This document shows positions 50,679 to 59,631 of a stretch of 64,000 bases of DNA, in pieces. Every line of letters begins with the position of its first letter. Positions within the stretch are counted from its first letter, which is position 1. Origin of the DNA: Mangrovitalea sediminis (GTDB taxonomy: Bacteria; Pseudomonadota; Gammaproteobacteria; Pseudomonadales; Oleiphilaceae). The position numbers and the translations under genes were made by a program. The notes under the pieces were generated by a model. The model made no database searches. It was not told where the DNA came from and saw only the letters and a program-made list of their open reading frames with translations. Where the stretch lies: NCBI RefSeq assembly GCF_002514725.1, contig NZ_NTLB01000005.1, positions 62,001-126,000 of the forward strand, given 5' to 3'.

Positions 50679-50715
50679 AAAAAAAGCCGGATGAGTGAAT
50701 CATCCGGCTTTTTTT
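50679..50715. terminator. Bidirectional terminator between glcB and folD
   Basis: Perfect 16-bp stem (seven A + GCCGGATGA / TCATCCGGC + seven T) with GTGAA loop between convergent genes. Confidence 0.93.
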
Positions 50716-50777
50716 GTAGGTGGTAGGGGGTAACGCAGAGACTACGGCCGTTGCGTCAGCGTACCGCAATCAATTTT

Positions 50778-51632
50778 TTAGTGATGCAGGTTATTCGCCG
50801 CGTAAAGCGTATTCTCCATGAGCGTGGCAATGGTCATCGGACCGACGCCGCCCGGCACCGGTGTAATCCAGGCTGCGCGCTCGGCGGCGGCCTCAAACTC
50901 CACGTCACCACATAAAGATCCGTCTTCGCACCGGTTCATACCAACGTCGATGACCAGGGCGCCAGGTTTGATCCATTCGCCTTTGACCAGCCCCTTCTTT
51001 CCGGCAGCCGCAACAATGATATCGCCGTCCCGGACATGGTGCTCTAGGTCACTGGTGAAACGGTGGGTCACGGTGACGGTAGCGCCTTCCAGCAGCAGTT
51101 CCAGGGCCATGGGGCGGCCAACGATGTTTGAAGCGCCGACGATAACGGCGTGCTTGCCCTTGCAGTCATAACCGACACTCTCGATCATGCGCATGATGCC
51201 CGCAGGTGTGCAGGGACGAAGCACGGGCAGGCGCTGTGCCAGCCGACCGATATTGTAGGGATGAAAACCATCGACATCCTTATCTGGGTGGATGCGCAGG
51301 AGGATGGAATCCGATGACAGGTGTGAGGGCAGGGGCAGTTGCACCAGGATACCGTCGATTTCGGGATCGTCGTTGAGTCGGTCGACCAGCGCTTCAAGAT
51401 CGGATTGGCGGGTCGTTTCCGGTAGGTCGTAGTCTTTCGTGAGGAAGCCGATTTCCTCACAGGCGGCACGCTTGTGCTTAACATAGACTTGGGATGCCGG
51501 GTCGGTGCCGACCAGCACGACAGCCAGACCGGGGGGGCGGAGACCTTTTTCCTTGCGCTGCCGGACGCCCTCGGCCACTTCCTTTCTAACCTGGGCGGCG
51601 ATTGCCTTACCGTCTATAAGCTGTGCTTTCAT
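50778..51632 (-). CDS. folD: Methylenetetrahydrofolate dehydrogenase / methenyl-THF cyclohydrolase
   Basis: 284 aa from ATG 51632 (MKAQLIDGK...). The frame stays open to 51878, but that extension reads through the antisense of a tRNA gene and is not real. Bifunctional enzyme of one-carbon metabolism. Motifs: [14 protein letters not shown] (catalytic Lys), QLPLPSHL, and the Rossmann segment [16 protein letters not shown]. Its neighbours cysS and the tRNA cluster match the Pseudomonas order, apart from the glcB insertion. Confidence 0.96.
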   Translation of the reverse strand: MKAQLIDGKAIAAQVRKEVAEGVRQRKEKGLRPPGLAVVLVGTDPASQVYVKHKRAACEEIGFLTKDYDLPETTRQSDLEALVDRLNDDPEIDGILVQLPLPSHLSSDSILLRIHPDKDVDGFHPYNIGRLAQRLPVLRPCTPAGIMRMIESVGYDCKGKHAVIVGASNIVGRPMALELLLEGATVTVTHRFTSDLEHHVRDGDIIVAAAGKKGLVKGEWIKPGALVIDVGMNRCEDGSLCGDVEFEAAAERAAWITPVPGGVGPMTIATLMENTLYAANNLHH

Positions 51633-51731
51633 GATGTTTGTGATCGGCCATTTTGGGTGAACAAGTAGAGGCGGCGTATTGTCGCATGGTTCAATCATCA
51701 GGCCAACGTAACAAGCTTTCTGCATTGCTTG

Positions 51732-51760
51732 TTGACGAGCGCATAAGTCGCCGGTATTAT
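51732..51760 (+). promoter_or_regulatory. Promoter of the tRNA operon
   Basis: TTGACG (51732-51737), 17-bp spacer, TATTAT (51755-51760), followed by a GC-rich discriminator (TCGCGCC) as in stringently controlled stable-RNA promoters. Initiation is expected about 35 bases before tRNA-Pro. Confidence 0.85.
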
Positions 51761-51800
51761 TCGCGCCAACTTTGCTGAGACGCCTAGTGAACGAACATTT

Positions 51801-51877
51801 CGGGGTATAGCGCAGTCTGGTAGCGCGCCTGCTTTGGGAGCAGGATGTCGGGAGTTCGAATCTCTCTACCCCGACCA
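51801..51877 (+). tRNA. tRNA-Pro (anticodon UGG)
   Basis: 77 nt including encoded CCA. Acceptor CGGGGTA / TACCCCG; anticodon stem CCTGC/GCAGG with TGG at 51835-51837; TTCGAAT T-loop. First of four tRNAs in one operon. Confidence 0.97.
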
Positions 51878-51909
51878 CTTCTGCTCAGCTCGATGGTCGG
51901 CAGGGTCAA

Positions 51910-51986
<77 letters not shown>

Positions 51987-52070
51987 CAAACCCGGTAGCT
52001 GGTGTAGGCAAAGCGATGTTTGGCCAAAGCTGCAATATGGCTGGGCATGTTGGTAGCAAGTTTGTATGTG

Positions 52071-52146
52071 GTGGACGTAGCTCAGTTGGTAGAGCTCAGG
52101 ATTGTGGCTCCTGCGGTCGAGGGTTCGATCCCCTTCGTCCACCCCA
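52071..52146 (+). tRNA. tRNA-His (anticodon GUG)
   Basis: 76 nt including CCA. Acceptor GTGGACG / CGTCCAC; anticodon stem CAGGA/TCCTG with loop TTGTGGC (GTG). The genomic G at 52070 can supply the extra G-1 that tRNA-His needs, opposite C73. Confidence 0.97.
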
Positions 52147-52288
52147 CTTCTTCCCCTGACGGGTTTTCCCGTTCTCGCTGGTGGTCTATCATTCGGTTTT
52201 ATCAGTGAACGGCTCTTTGTAGCCTCTCATTGTTGTTGCGAATGATGGTTGTTGGCGGTTTTGGGCGTGTTGTTAGCGATCATCGCGT

Positions 52289-52373
52289 GCGAAAGTGGCG
52301 GAACTGGTAGACGCGCTGGATTTAGGTTCCAGTGCCTTCGGGCGTGAGAGTTCGAGTCTCTCCTTTCGCACCA
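52289..52373 (+). tRNA. tRNA-Leu (anticodon UAG)
   Basis: 85 nt including CCA, with the long type II variable arm (TGCCTTCGGGCGT). Acceptor GCGAAAG / CTTTCGC; anticodon stem CTGGA/TCCAG with TAG. Last tRNA of the operon. A bulged hairpin (CGCTT-GGGC / GCCC-AAGCG, 52390-52421) follows and may end the transcript. Confidence 0.97.
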
Positions 52374-52574
52374 ATTTAACGGCAGCCTCCGCTTTTGGGC
52401 TTTTGGCGCGATGCCCAAGCGAAATGAACGTGCGGCTCCGTTGTTCCAGAATAATCGCCTTTCCGACTCCCTGTCTCTCATTAGCGAACCCGAGGCTTCT
52501 TGGCCACCCTGCGGATCCTGAGCTTCCTTTAAAAACGCAGCGCAGCGATCATCCCGAGTCTGAACCCTGACCGG

Positions 52575-53534
52575 TCATGCCAGCTTCTTCCTGACTGACT
52601 CTTGGTTCTCTCGGTCGGCGATGGCGTTATTTGTGTGTGTCTCTGCATCCTGTATCAGCATTTCAACCAACTCCCTGGCAAACGCCGGTAACTTGTCTGT
52701 ATTCATCATGCAGACATGCAATTTGCGTAAAGCCCAGTCGTCGTTAAGGGCGATTAACTTCAGGGGCATTTCCAGCGCGTAGCGTCGAGCTGCCGACTCA
52801 GGAATAACGCCAATACCAACCTGTGCGGCGATCATGCGACATGCAGCCTCGAAATTACTCACCTCGACCCGCTCACGTAACACGCGCCCGATATCGTCGG
52901 CCGCTTTGATCAGAAACGAGTGAATGGCGCTGGCTTCGAACAGACCGACGTAATCGTAATCCAGCGTATCCTCGAAATTCAGGGAATCGAACTTTGCCAA
53001 TGGGTGGTCTTTATGGGTGACCAGCGTCAACCAGTCACTGCGGTAAGGAAAAAACTCCATGCCGACACCGCCGGAATCGTTTGCGGATACGCCGATATCG
53101 GCAGCACCGTCAGCAACGGCTTTCACCACCTGGTAGCTGAGTCGTTCACGAAGCTCGATGTTGACATCGGGATGCTCGACCAGATAACGCTCCAGCACGG
53201 AGGGTATGAACTCATTTATCGCTGTTGTATTGGCGAAGACGCGTACTGATCCCTTAATACCTTGGGCATATTCCTGCATGTCTCCCCGAAGATGCTCAAG
53301 TTGACGCAAGACGATGCGTGAGTGTTGAACGAAGGCTTCGCCGGGCGGCGTTAACGTGACGCCCTGATTCGTGCGGTACAAGAGGGCGGTGCCTAGGTGC
53401 ATTTCCAGATTCTTGACCCGGTTGCTCGCCGCCGGCACCGAAAGACAGCTCAGCTCGGCACCCTTGGTGAGGCTTGAGGCACCTGCAACGTTAACCATCA
53501 GTTGCATGTCCGTAAGATCGAAATGCAGCGCCAT
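52575..53534 (-). CDS. LysR-family transcriptional regulator (candidate itaconate-operon regulator)
   Basis: 319 aa from ATG 53534 (MALHFDLTDMQLM); the open extension to 53582 is unlikely. An N-terminal winged helix (residues ~5-65, with SSLTKGAELSCLSVPAASNRVKNLEMHLGTALLYRTNQGVTLTPPGE) is followed by a periplasmic-binding-type sensor domain. It lies beside the itaconate-type genes, and a LysR protein (RipR/ItcR type) controls that pathway in other bacteria, though there it is usually divergent from the hydratase gene rather than at the distal end. Regulation of the neighbours is therefore inferred. Confidence 0.85.
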   Translation of the reverse strand: MALHFDLTDMQLMVNVAGASSLTKGAELSCLSVPAASNRVKNLEMHLGTALLYRTNQGVTLTPPGEAFVQHSRIVLRQLEHLRGDMQEYAQGIKGSVRVFANTTAINEFIPSVLERYLVEHPDVNIELRERLSYQVVKAVADGAADIGVSANDSGGVGMEFFPYRSDWLTLVTHKDHPLAKFDSLNFEDTLDYDYVGLFEASAIHSFLIKAADDIGRVLRERVEVSNFEAACRMIAAQVGIGVIPESAARRYALEMPLKLIALNDDWALRKLHVCMMNTDKLPAFARELVEMLIQDAETHTNNAIADRENQESVRKKLA

Positions 53535-53830
53535 GACATCAATCTCATTGAAAGGCGTTATGTTGCCTCTTGGGTAACACAAAAACGCCAGCAGGTGGGC
53601 AGGGGCGGCACGGAATACCGAATGAACGCCAACGCGTCAGGCCTACCGCGTGGACTTCACGCAATTTAGCGCCGGCTTTTCTCCCTTGAAATGCGTTATA
53701 AGTTAGTCGGTTAACGGTGGCTTTTTATGACCTGTTTAAGTTAGTGTGCCACCATCAGCACTATGGTGATTGAACCGCGATGCGTCCAGGCAATGACGGG
53801 ATTAAAGAGTTACGTTATATCGATTGTCTT
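53535..53830. other. Intergenic region between the lyase gene and the LysR gene
   Basis: About 296 bp with no gene. It contains a 9-bp direct repeat TAAGTTAGT (53699-53707 and 53737-53745) and a GGTGGC / GCCACC inverted pair (53716-53721, 53748-53753). It should hold the end of the catabolic operon transcript and the LysR promoter. Confidence 0.5.
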
Positions 53831-54724
53831 CTAAAGGCCACCTTGATCTGAGGAAGCGACCTTCCCCGAGACGTCACTGCGCGAGAGGATTCGCCGCGCG
53901 CGCTCGATAATTGGCGCATCGACCATCTCACCGTCTACCTGAAAGGCACCGTGGCCCCCGGCGCTTCCGGCAATGATGCGTCGCGCCCAATCCACTTGCG
54001 CATTGGTTGGGGTGAATGCTCGGTGCACAGGTTCGATCTGAGCCGGATGGATACACAACATTCCGCCGAAACCCATGGCTCGGGCCCGCTCCGCATCCCG
54101 GGTGATCATGTCGATATCTCTGATCGCCGGGCAGATCCCCGCCAAAGGAGGCGCCAGTCCTGCCAGTTTTGAATGAAGAACCAGGGCGTAGTTGGCTTGG
54201 TCCAATATGGCTTGCGCTCCGGCATGGCCGTCGATCAGGTCCAGGTCGAGGGCCAGATCTATCGCTCCGATGCCGAGTCTTTCGACGCCGCGCACGGCGG
54301 CAATGGTGCTGATGGAGGCAAGGCCCTGGGCGCTTTCGATCAACGGCCACAACGGTTTACCGCTTTTTGCCAGGGCATGGTTCAGCGGATCAGGGTGTTC
54401 CGTTTTGGGAATCATCAAGCCCAGGATCAGCGCCTGCTCGGCACAAAAAGCCAGATCCTTTTCGAAGTGTTTGCTGTCCGGCGCGTTGGTCCTGACCCAA
54501 AAGCCACCCGTGGGCCTTTCTGCAAGGAAGAGAGCCAATGCATCGCGGGCGGCCTGTTTGGCATCGGCGGCCACCGCATCCTCCAGGTCCACGACCACAA
54601 CGTCAGGGCCGCTGGCAAAGGCTTTCGGTATACGGTCCGTATTGACGGCCGGCACGAAAAGGGCTGACCGCGCAACCCGGGGAAAGTCCGCCGGTTCGCT
54701 GGATATCTTGCTAGACGGTGCCAT
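53831..54724 (-). CDS. ccl: CitE-like CoA lyase, probable (S)-citramalyl-CoA lyase
   Basis: 297 aa from ATG 54724 with GAGGAG upstream (a TTG at 54742 is an alternative). HpcH/HpaI-CitE barrel: RSALFVPAVNTDRIPKA, VVVDLEDAV (metal site), PLIESAQGLA and LGIGAIDLALDL. CitE homologues next to a CaiB transferase and a MaoC-like hydratase split citramalyl-CoA into acetyl-CoA and pyruvate, the last step of itaconate breakdown. It overlaps the upstream transferase gene by 14 bases, so the genes are coupled. Malyl-CoA or related substrates are possible. Confidence 0.78.
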   Translation of the reverse strand: MAPSSKISSEPADFPRVARSALFVPAVNTDRIPKAFASGPDVVVVDLEDAVAADAKQAARDALALFLAERPTGGFWVRTNAPDSKHFEKDLAFCAEQALILGLMIPKTEHPDPLNHALAKSGKPLWPLIESAQGLASISTIAAVRGVERLGIGAIDLALDLDLIDGHAGAQAILDQANYALVLHSKLAGLAPPLAGICPAIRDIDMITRDAERARAMGFGGMLCIHPAQIEPVHRAFTPTNAQVDWARRIIAGSAGGHGAFQVDGEMVDAPIIERARRILSRSDVSGKVASSDQGGL

Positions 54725-55904
54725 TTTGGTGGAACTCCTCAATCGCTTTCTCTCCGTAGCCCAGTTGCTTCAGGATGGCGTTGGTATGTTGACCGAGACC
54801 GGGAACCGGGTCCATTCGTGGCGAATAGGTGTTATTGCTGGCAGGTGGTAACAGGGCCGGCAGGTGGCCGGCTGGGCTGCCGATCTCCACCCAGCGTTGG
54901 CGGGCCTTGAGCTGAGGGTGGGCCCACACATCCTGCATTGTATTAACCTTGGCATTGGCAATGCCCGCAGCGTCAAGCCGCTCGCGAACATCAACAGTCG
55001 TCATCCGTGCGAAAGCTTTGGAAATGATGTGCTTGAGTTCGTCTCGAGCGGCACTGCGTTTTGCGTTTGCGTTGAATCGCGGATCCTTCGCCATGTCCGG
55101 TTGCTGGATGACCTTGTCGCAGAAAGCCTGCCACTCGCGCTCATTCTGGAGTCCCAACATCACGACCCCGTCACCCGTCGGGAAAGGGCCGTAGGGATAG
55201 ATCGTGGCGTGAGCGGCGCCGGCTCGATCCGGAGGCGGCGCACCATCGAAGGCGTAATACAGGGGATAATTCATCCACTCAACGGTACTTTCGAGCATGG
55301 AAACGTCGATTCGGCTGCCAGCGCCTGTTTTACCTCGTTGAATCAGCGCAGCGAGAATGCTCGAGTAGGCATACATGCCGGCAGCGATGTCGGATATGGA
55401 GCAGCCAGCTTTAGCCGGGCCATCGGCCGATCCCGTCACCGACAGGAAACCTGACTCGCTTTGAATCATCAAATCGTAGGCCTTTCGGTCTCGATAGGGT
55501 CCGTCCTCGCCATAGCCGGAAATATCGCAGACGATCAACGACGGGTAACGCTCATTCAACGCCTTGTAGGACAGGCCCATTCGATCCATAGCGCCGGGGG
55601 CCAGGTTTTGGACCAGTATGTCGGCTTCGTTGAGCAGCTTGTGCAGGATGGCGAGGCCTGCATCGGCCTTGAGGTTCAGGGTGAGACTCTCTTTCGAGCG
55701 GTTGGTCCAGACGAAGTGGGAAGAGAGCCCGCGGACGCGCTGGTCGTAGGCACGGGCAAAATCTCCGACGCCAGGCCGCTCTATCTTGATAACGCGAGCC
55801 CCGAGATCGGCGAGCTGCCGGGTACAGAAGGGGGCAGCAATGGCGTGCTCAAGGCTCACCACGGTGATGCTGTCCAGGGGCCGGGATGCGGTATCAGACG
55901 TCAT
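54711..55904 (-). CDS. ict: CaiB/BaiF family CoA-transferase, probable itaconate CoA-transferase
   Basis: 397 aa from ATG 55904 (GAGGACC upstream); longer open frame rejected. Family III CoA-transferase: N-terminal Rossmann part (VVSLEHAIAAPFCTRQLADLGARVIKIERPGVGDFAR), NRSKESLTLNLK, CDISGYGEDGPYRDRKAYDLMIQSESG, whose DLMIQ Asp fits the catalytic position. In itaconate loci this enzyme moves CoA from succinyl-CoA to itaconate. The substrate is assigned from context only. It overlaps the PrpD-family gene by 11 bases. Confidence 0.78.
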   Translation of the reverse strand: MTSDTASRPLDSITVVSLEHAIAAPFCTRQLADLGARVIKIERPGVGDFARAYDQRVRGLSSHFVWTNRSKESLTLNLKADAGLAILHKLLNEADILVQNLAPGAMDRMGLSYKALNERYPSLIVCDISGYGEDGPYRDRKAYDLMIQSESGFLSVTGSADGPAKAGCSISDIAAGMYAYSSILAALIQRGKTGAGSRIDVSMLESTVEWMNYPLYYAFDGAPPPDRAGAAHATIYPYGPFPTGDGVVMLGLQNEREWQAFCDKVIQQPDMAKDPRFNANAKRSAARDELKHIISKAFARMTTVDVRERLDAAGIANAKVNTMQDVWAHPQLKARQRWVEIGSPAGHLPALLPPASNNTYSPRMDPVPGLGQHTNAILKQLGYGEKAIEEFHQNGTV

Positions 55905-57291
55905 GGCGGTCCTCCTGCTCTGTTGCACCGGGCAATAACTGCTCAAGATCGGGCAGCGTTTCAAGCTGCCAGACCTTATCGATGAGTGTCCGGGTTTCCG
56001 CATCTGTTGCAGCTCCGGAGAATCGCACGAGCCGGTACATCTTTTCCTCCAGTTCCGCTCTCGATAGGGTGTTGTCCGGATCACCCTTCGGACTGTTCAC
56101 TTCCGCTGAAAGGCGACGCCCGTCGCTGGTGACCACGGCAATGCGCCCGATCCAACGTTTGGGATAGGCGTGATCCACCTCCTGATCAAAAACCATGGTG
56201 ACGTTTTGGCGAAACGCAGCCACTCGTGGATCCTGCAGCGCCTGGTTTTTGAACTCGTCCAATCCTGCGCGACCATAGACGGCAATCAGGCCGAGCACCG
56301 TACCCATGGAGAACTTGGCTTGATGAACGGTCGAGGGTTCGTGAACTTCACCCAGTACGTCGATGGCGGCCTGATGCACATGGGCGGTGACGGAGGCGAT
56401 GTCGTCATACGTCAGCTGTTCCCGTTGCATCAGCAATAACAGGGCATCTGCGGCGGGATGTGTATGACGGCAGGAGGAATGGAACTTGAACGAGGTCTCG
56501 ATCGTCGCCCAGCGCCTGCCGAGGCCGTCCACCAGCCGGGTCGGGTCTGCGTCCTGGGACATGCCTGCAGCCATCCCCTGGGGGCCCTCAAGGATATTTC
56601 GGGCGCCGCGCAGGTTATCGGCTGTCATATAGGCGGCCAGCAGGCCATCTGCGGCAGCTTTAGCCGTATGCAGTTGTTTCGAGTCGGCGGCATCCCTCAG
56701 AAATTCCCAAAGCCCGGCGGCCTGTGTGCCCGCAGACCCCAATGTCTGGATCATTTGTTCGGTATCGAATCCGTGCAGTTTTGCCACAGCCACCGCAGCC
56801 GCGAGGGTACCGGCAGTACCGGTGGTGTGGAACACCCGGTAGTGGGAACGGCCGAGAAATTCGCCAATGCGGATACCCGCTTCGTAGCCGGTAACCGACG
56901 CGAGCAGAAGCTCGGCCCCGGATTTTCCGAGGTCCTGAGCAGCCGCCAATGCTGCAGGAAAGACCACGGTACCCGGGTGCAGGACCGAGCTGTTATGTAA
57001 GTCGTCCTGTTCTACCAGGTGGGAAGATGCAGCGTTTATGAAGGCGGCAAAATAGGCGGAACTCGAATGACGGTTGGCGACCATGGTGCTTGGCCCGGAT
57101 TGAGGGCCCATCTTTTGGACATAGCGTTCAAACACCGGAATAGGGTGACTGCCCTTGCTGGCCAGGGCCGATGCGAGCCAGTCGAGAAACAGGTCCTTGG
57201 CTCGTTCTATAACGGGTGAGGGGATCGCCTCGTAACGAAGCTCGGCGAGGAACGCGGCCAGTTGATGGGTGTTGGGTATTCGGCTAGCCAT
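55894..57291 (-). CDS. MmgE/PrpD family protein
   Basis: 465 aa. The family of 2-methylcitrate dehydratase and cis-aconitate decarboxylase: NAASSHLVEQDDLHNSSVLHPGTVVFPAALAAAQ, GYEAGIRIG, RHTHPAADALL and KFSMGTVLGLIAV are typical. A PrpD-family gene also sits in the Pseudomonas itaconate locus, where its exact role is less clear than ict/ich/ccl. It might dehydrate a C5/C7 hydroxy acid or act on cis-aconitate. It is coupled to its neighbours at both ends. Confidence 0.85.
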   Translation of the reverse strand: MASRIPNTHQLAAFLAELRYEAIPSPVIERAKDLFLDWLASALASKGSHPIPVFERYVQKMGPQSGPSTMVANRHSSSAYFAAFINAASSHLVEQDDLHNSSVLHPGTVVFPAALAAAQDLGKSGAELLLASVTGYEAGIRIGEFLGRSHYRVFHTTGTAGTLAAAVAVAKLHGFDTEQMIQTLGSAGTQAAGLWEFLRDAADSKQLHTAKAAADGLLAAYMTADNLRGARNILEGPQGMAAGMSQDADPTRLVDGLGRRWATIETSFKFHSSCRHTHPAADALLLLMQREQLTYDDIASVTAHVHQAAIDVLGEVHEPSTVHQAKFSMGTVLGLIAVYGRAGLDEFKNQALQDPRVAAFRQNVTMVFDQEVDHAYPKRWIGRIAVVTSDGRRLSAEVNSPKGDPDNTLSRAELEEKMYRLVRFSGAATDAETRTLIDKVWQLETLPDLEQLLPGATEQEDRHDV

Positions 57292-57303
57292 GGATCATCT
57301 CCG

Positions 57304-58461
57304 TCAGAAAGAGCGCGGCAGTCCCAGCGTGCGCTCGGCAACGTAGGACAGAATCAGGTTGGTCGATATCGGTGCGACTTGATAAAGACGTGTCTCGCGG
57401 AACTTGCGTTCGATATCGTATTCATTGGCGAAGCCGAAACCGCCGTAAGTCTGGAGGCAGGCGTTTGCCGCTTCCCAGGAGGCCTTGGCGGCAAGATATT
57501 TGGCCATGTTGGCGCTGGTGCCGGCATCTTCGCCGCGGTCATAGAGTTCGCAGGCCCGCCAACGCATAAGGTCCGCAGCTTCGATTTCAATATGGGCTTC
57601 CGCGAGGGGGAACTGGACGCCCTGGTTTTTACCGATGGGGCGATCGAAGACCACGCGGTCGCAGGCGTAGCGACAGGCCCGTTCGATGAACCAACGCCCA
57701 TCGCCGATACATTCCGCGGCGATCAGAGTGCGCTCGGCATTCAGGCCAGCCAGGATGTATTTGAATCCCTGGCCTTCCTCGCCTATCAGGCAATCGAGCG
57801 GCAGTTCGAGATTGTCAAAGAAGAGTTCGTTGGTTTCGTGGTTGACCATATTGGCGATGGGGCGCACGGTCAGGCCATGACCAATGGCCTTACGCAGATC
57901 CACCAGAAAGATCGACATTCCCTCGGACTTCTTTGCGACTTGGTCGCGCGGTGTGGTCCGTGCCAGCAGGATCATCAGATCAGAATGCTGAATGCGCGAT
58001 ATCCACACTTTCTGGCCGTTAACCACATAGCGGTCACCCTGCCTGACCGCGGTGGTCTTCAATTGGGTGGTATCGGTGCCAGTGGTGGGTTCGGTGACAC
58101 CCATGGACTGAAGGCGCAACTCGCCGGAGGCCAGCCGGGGGAGGTAGCGTGCCTTTTGTTCCTCGCTGCCATGACGGAGCAGCGTAAACATGTTGTACAT
58201 CTGGCCATGGACAGTACCGGAGTTGCCGCCGCAGCGGTTTACCTCTTCGAGAATCACCGATGCTTCCGTCAGACCCAGGCCTGAGCCGCCATAGGCTTCG
58301 GGGATCATGGCGGCAAGCCACCCGGCGTTGGTCATCGCAGCGACAAATGCCTCTGGAAATGCCTTCCTTGCGTCGAGTTCGCGCCAATAGGCACTGTCAT
58401 ACTGCGCGCAAAGGTTGCGCACGCCGTCCCGGATCGCCTGAATACCTTCGTGCTCTAGCAT
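57304..58461 (-). CDS. Acyl-CoA dehydrogenase
   Basis: 385 aa, full length. Three-part ACAD fold: helical N-domain (MIPEAYGGSGLGLTEASVILEEV), middle beta domain (GVTEPTTGTDTTQLKTTA, VNGQKVWISRI), C-terminal helices (NAERTLIAAECIGDGRWFIE, FDRPIGKNQGVQFPLAEA) and the family signature QTYGGFGFANEYDIERKFRE, including an acid where the catalytic base is expected. In this setting it may oxidise methylsuccinyl-CoA or a related C5 acyl-CoA. It lies 12 bp from the PrpD gene. Confidence 0.88.
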   Translation of the reverse strand: MLEHEGIQAIRDGVRNLCAQYDSAYWRELDARKAFPEAFVAAMTNAGWLAAMIPEAYGGSGLGLTEASVILEEVNRCGGNSGTVHGQMYNMFTLLRHGSEEQKARYLPRLASGELRLQSMGVTEPTTGTDTTQLKTTAVRQGDRYVVNGQKVWISRIQHSDLMILLARTTPRDQVAKKSEGMSIFLVDLRKAIGHGLTVRPIANMVNHETNELFFDNLELPLDCLIGEEGQGFKYILAGLNAERTLIAAECIGDGRWFIERACRYACDRVVFDRPIGKNQGVQFPLAEAHIEIEAADLMRWRACELYDRGEDAGTSANMAKYLAAKASWEAANACLQTYGGFGFANEYDIERKFRETRLYQVAPISTNLILSYVAERTLGLPRSF

Positions 58462-58490
58462 AATGAGACCTCAATAAGAAACGTGGCAAA

Positions 58491-59345
58491 TCAAGCCTCG
58501 AATTCGAGCGTGGCTTGATGGGCTAGGCCCCGGTCGTCGGCTGCCCATAAGGACGCCTGGCCGGCAGCATCGATACGGCCCGCAACCTCGAATGGTGTGG
58601 GTGAAAACAGGGGGCGGTTACCTCGATAACGCAATCTCCTAAGCTGGGCCTGGGGATTTGCATCGATAAATGCATCAAGCATCCATGTCGTTATCAGAGG
58701 GCCATGGACCACCAGTCCCGGATAGCCTTCACGCTCAGTGGCATAAGGCGTGTCGTAGTGAATGCGGTGACCATTGAAGGTCGCTGCGCTGTAACGAAAC
58801 AGCGTGACAGGGGTAGGTTCAATGCGTCGTTGCCATTGCGCGTTAGCCGGGTCGCTCCCACGCTGGGTTTTGGCTGGAGCCGGCGTGCGGTACACAAGAA
58901 CCTGACGCTCTGAAATGGCAGCGGTCTCCCGCGAAATGTGGCCGTCAGCATCGAGTTGGAAATACTCGTGACTGACCCGTAAAAAAGTCAGCTCACCGTT
59001 GCTGCCATTTTTCTTTTCGATGTCTTCCAGCGTTGAAATCCGGCGTGCGGGATGCCCGATCAGCAGCGGGTGATGAAATACCACGTCGCCACTTGCCCAC
59101 ATTCGCTGTCTGCCAGCGCGCGGAGGCAGAAAGCCGTCATCGTCGGGGTGTCCGTCTTCGCCGAGTTTCGCTTCGCTGCAGGGGGCCTGGAAAAAGGCCC
59201 AGTGCCATAAAGGCGGCAGTGGCGAGTGGGGCGCCGGCGCTGATCTGCCGAACAAGGCGGCGAGACGTATTGCCAAAGACACATCGAGGTTGTCATCGAC
59301 AAGTTGCTGGTGGCCGAGCCACGATTGGTCGTTGTACTTTTCCAT
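58491..59345 (-). CDS. ich: MaoC-like hydratase, probable itaconyl-CoA / mesaconyl-C4-CoA hydratase
   Basis: 284 aa. A double-hotdog FAS1-like dehydratase: N-terminal half with LPPLWHWAFFQAP and GHPDDDGFLPP (family marks of mesaconyl-C4-CoA hydratase), C-terminal half with FRYSAATFNGHRIHYDTPYATEREGYPGLVVHGPL, the hydratase signature with catalytic His/Asp region. It would hydrate itaconyl-CoA to citramalyl-CoA. First gene of the five-gene unit, with a promoter-like region upstream. Confidence 0.82.
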   Translation of the reverse strand: MEKYNDQSWLGHQQLVDDNLDVSLAIRLAALFGRSAPAPHSPLPPLWHWAFFQAPCSEAKLGEDGHPDDDGFLPPRAGRQRMWASGDVVFHHPLLIGHPARRISTLEDIEKKNGSNGELTFLRVSHEYFQLDADGHISRETAAISERQVLVYRTPAPAKTQRGSDPANAQWQRRIEPTPVTLFRYSAATFNGHRIHYDTPYATEREGYPGLVVHGPLITTWMLDAFIDANPQAQLRRLRYRGNRPLFSPTPFEVAGRIDAAGQASLWAADDRGLAHQATLEFEA

Positions 59346-59389
59346 GATAACGATCGCTGATTTGATGTTGTTTTATGGATTTCAGCACC

Positions 59390-59430
59390 AGTATTGAGAA
59401 TGGTTCGATCTCGTGGAATTTGTATTTCCA
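59390..59430 (-). promoter_or_regulatory. Candidate promoter and operator of the itaconate-type operon
   Basis: An inverted repeat TGGAA-N7-TTCCA (59414-59430) lies about 70 bp upstream of the ich start. On the minus strand, TTCCAC (overlapping the repeat), 17 bp, then AATACT (plus positions 59390-59395) gives a plausible promoter. The repeat overlaps the -35, as expected for a LysR-type site. Confidence 0.5.
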
Positions 59431-59461
59431 TAAGGCTGCGTTCGGCACGCGGTGAGCGACG

Positions 59462-59521
59462 GACTGGCTGTGCTATTGGCTGCGCAAGGTGTCGTCGCCC
59501 AAGCCGTTCGTGGACGAATTC
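59462..59521 (+). pseudogene. Possible remnant of a LysR-type C-terminus
   Basis: Twenty codons read DWLCYWLRKVSSPKPFVDEF, resembling the last part of a LysR sensor domain (...W-L-x-x...P-x-V-x-x-F). A stop lies just before (59453-59455) and no continuation is visible. Short and uncertain; may be chance. Confidence 0.15.
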
Positions 59522-59631
59522 ATGCCCGCGCGAAATGGAGCAGTTGCGCCGCTATGGCGACGCAACTGTCGATGTCGTGCAGTAATCTCAAACGTGAACG
59601 GGACGGGTGAGATCGCGCGTTTGGCGGACCC

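Noticed and set aside
51633-51878. N-terminal extension of FolD starting with a [10 protein letters not shown]-like sequence
   Set aside because: It is the antisense translation of the tRNA-Pro gene and its flank, a well-known false prediction; FolD starts at 51632.
52374-52574. tRNA-Leu 3' end searched for a duplicated attachment site
   Set aside because: No repeat of the tRNA end was found by eye within the window, so no att site is claimed.
53583-53830. Possible small gene between the lyase and LysR genes
   Set aside because: Frames are short and lack ribosome binding sites; only repeats and a dyad are visible.
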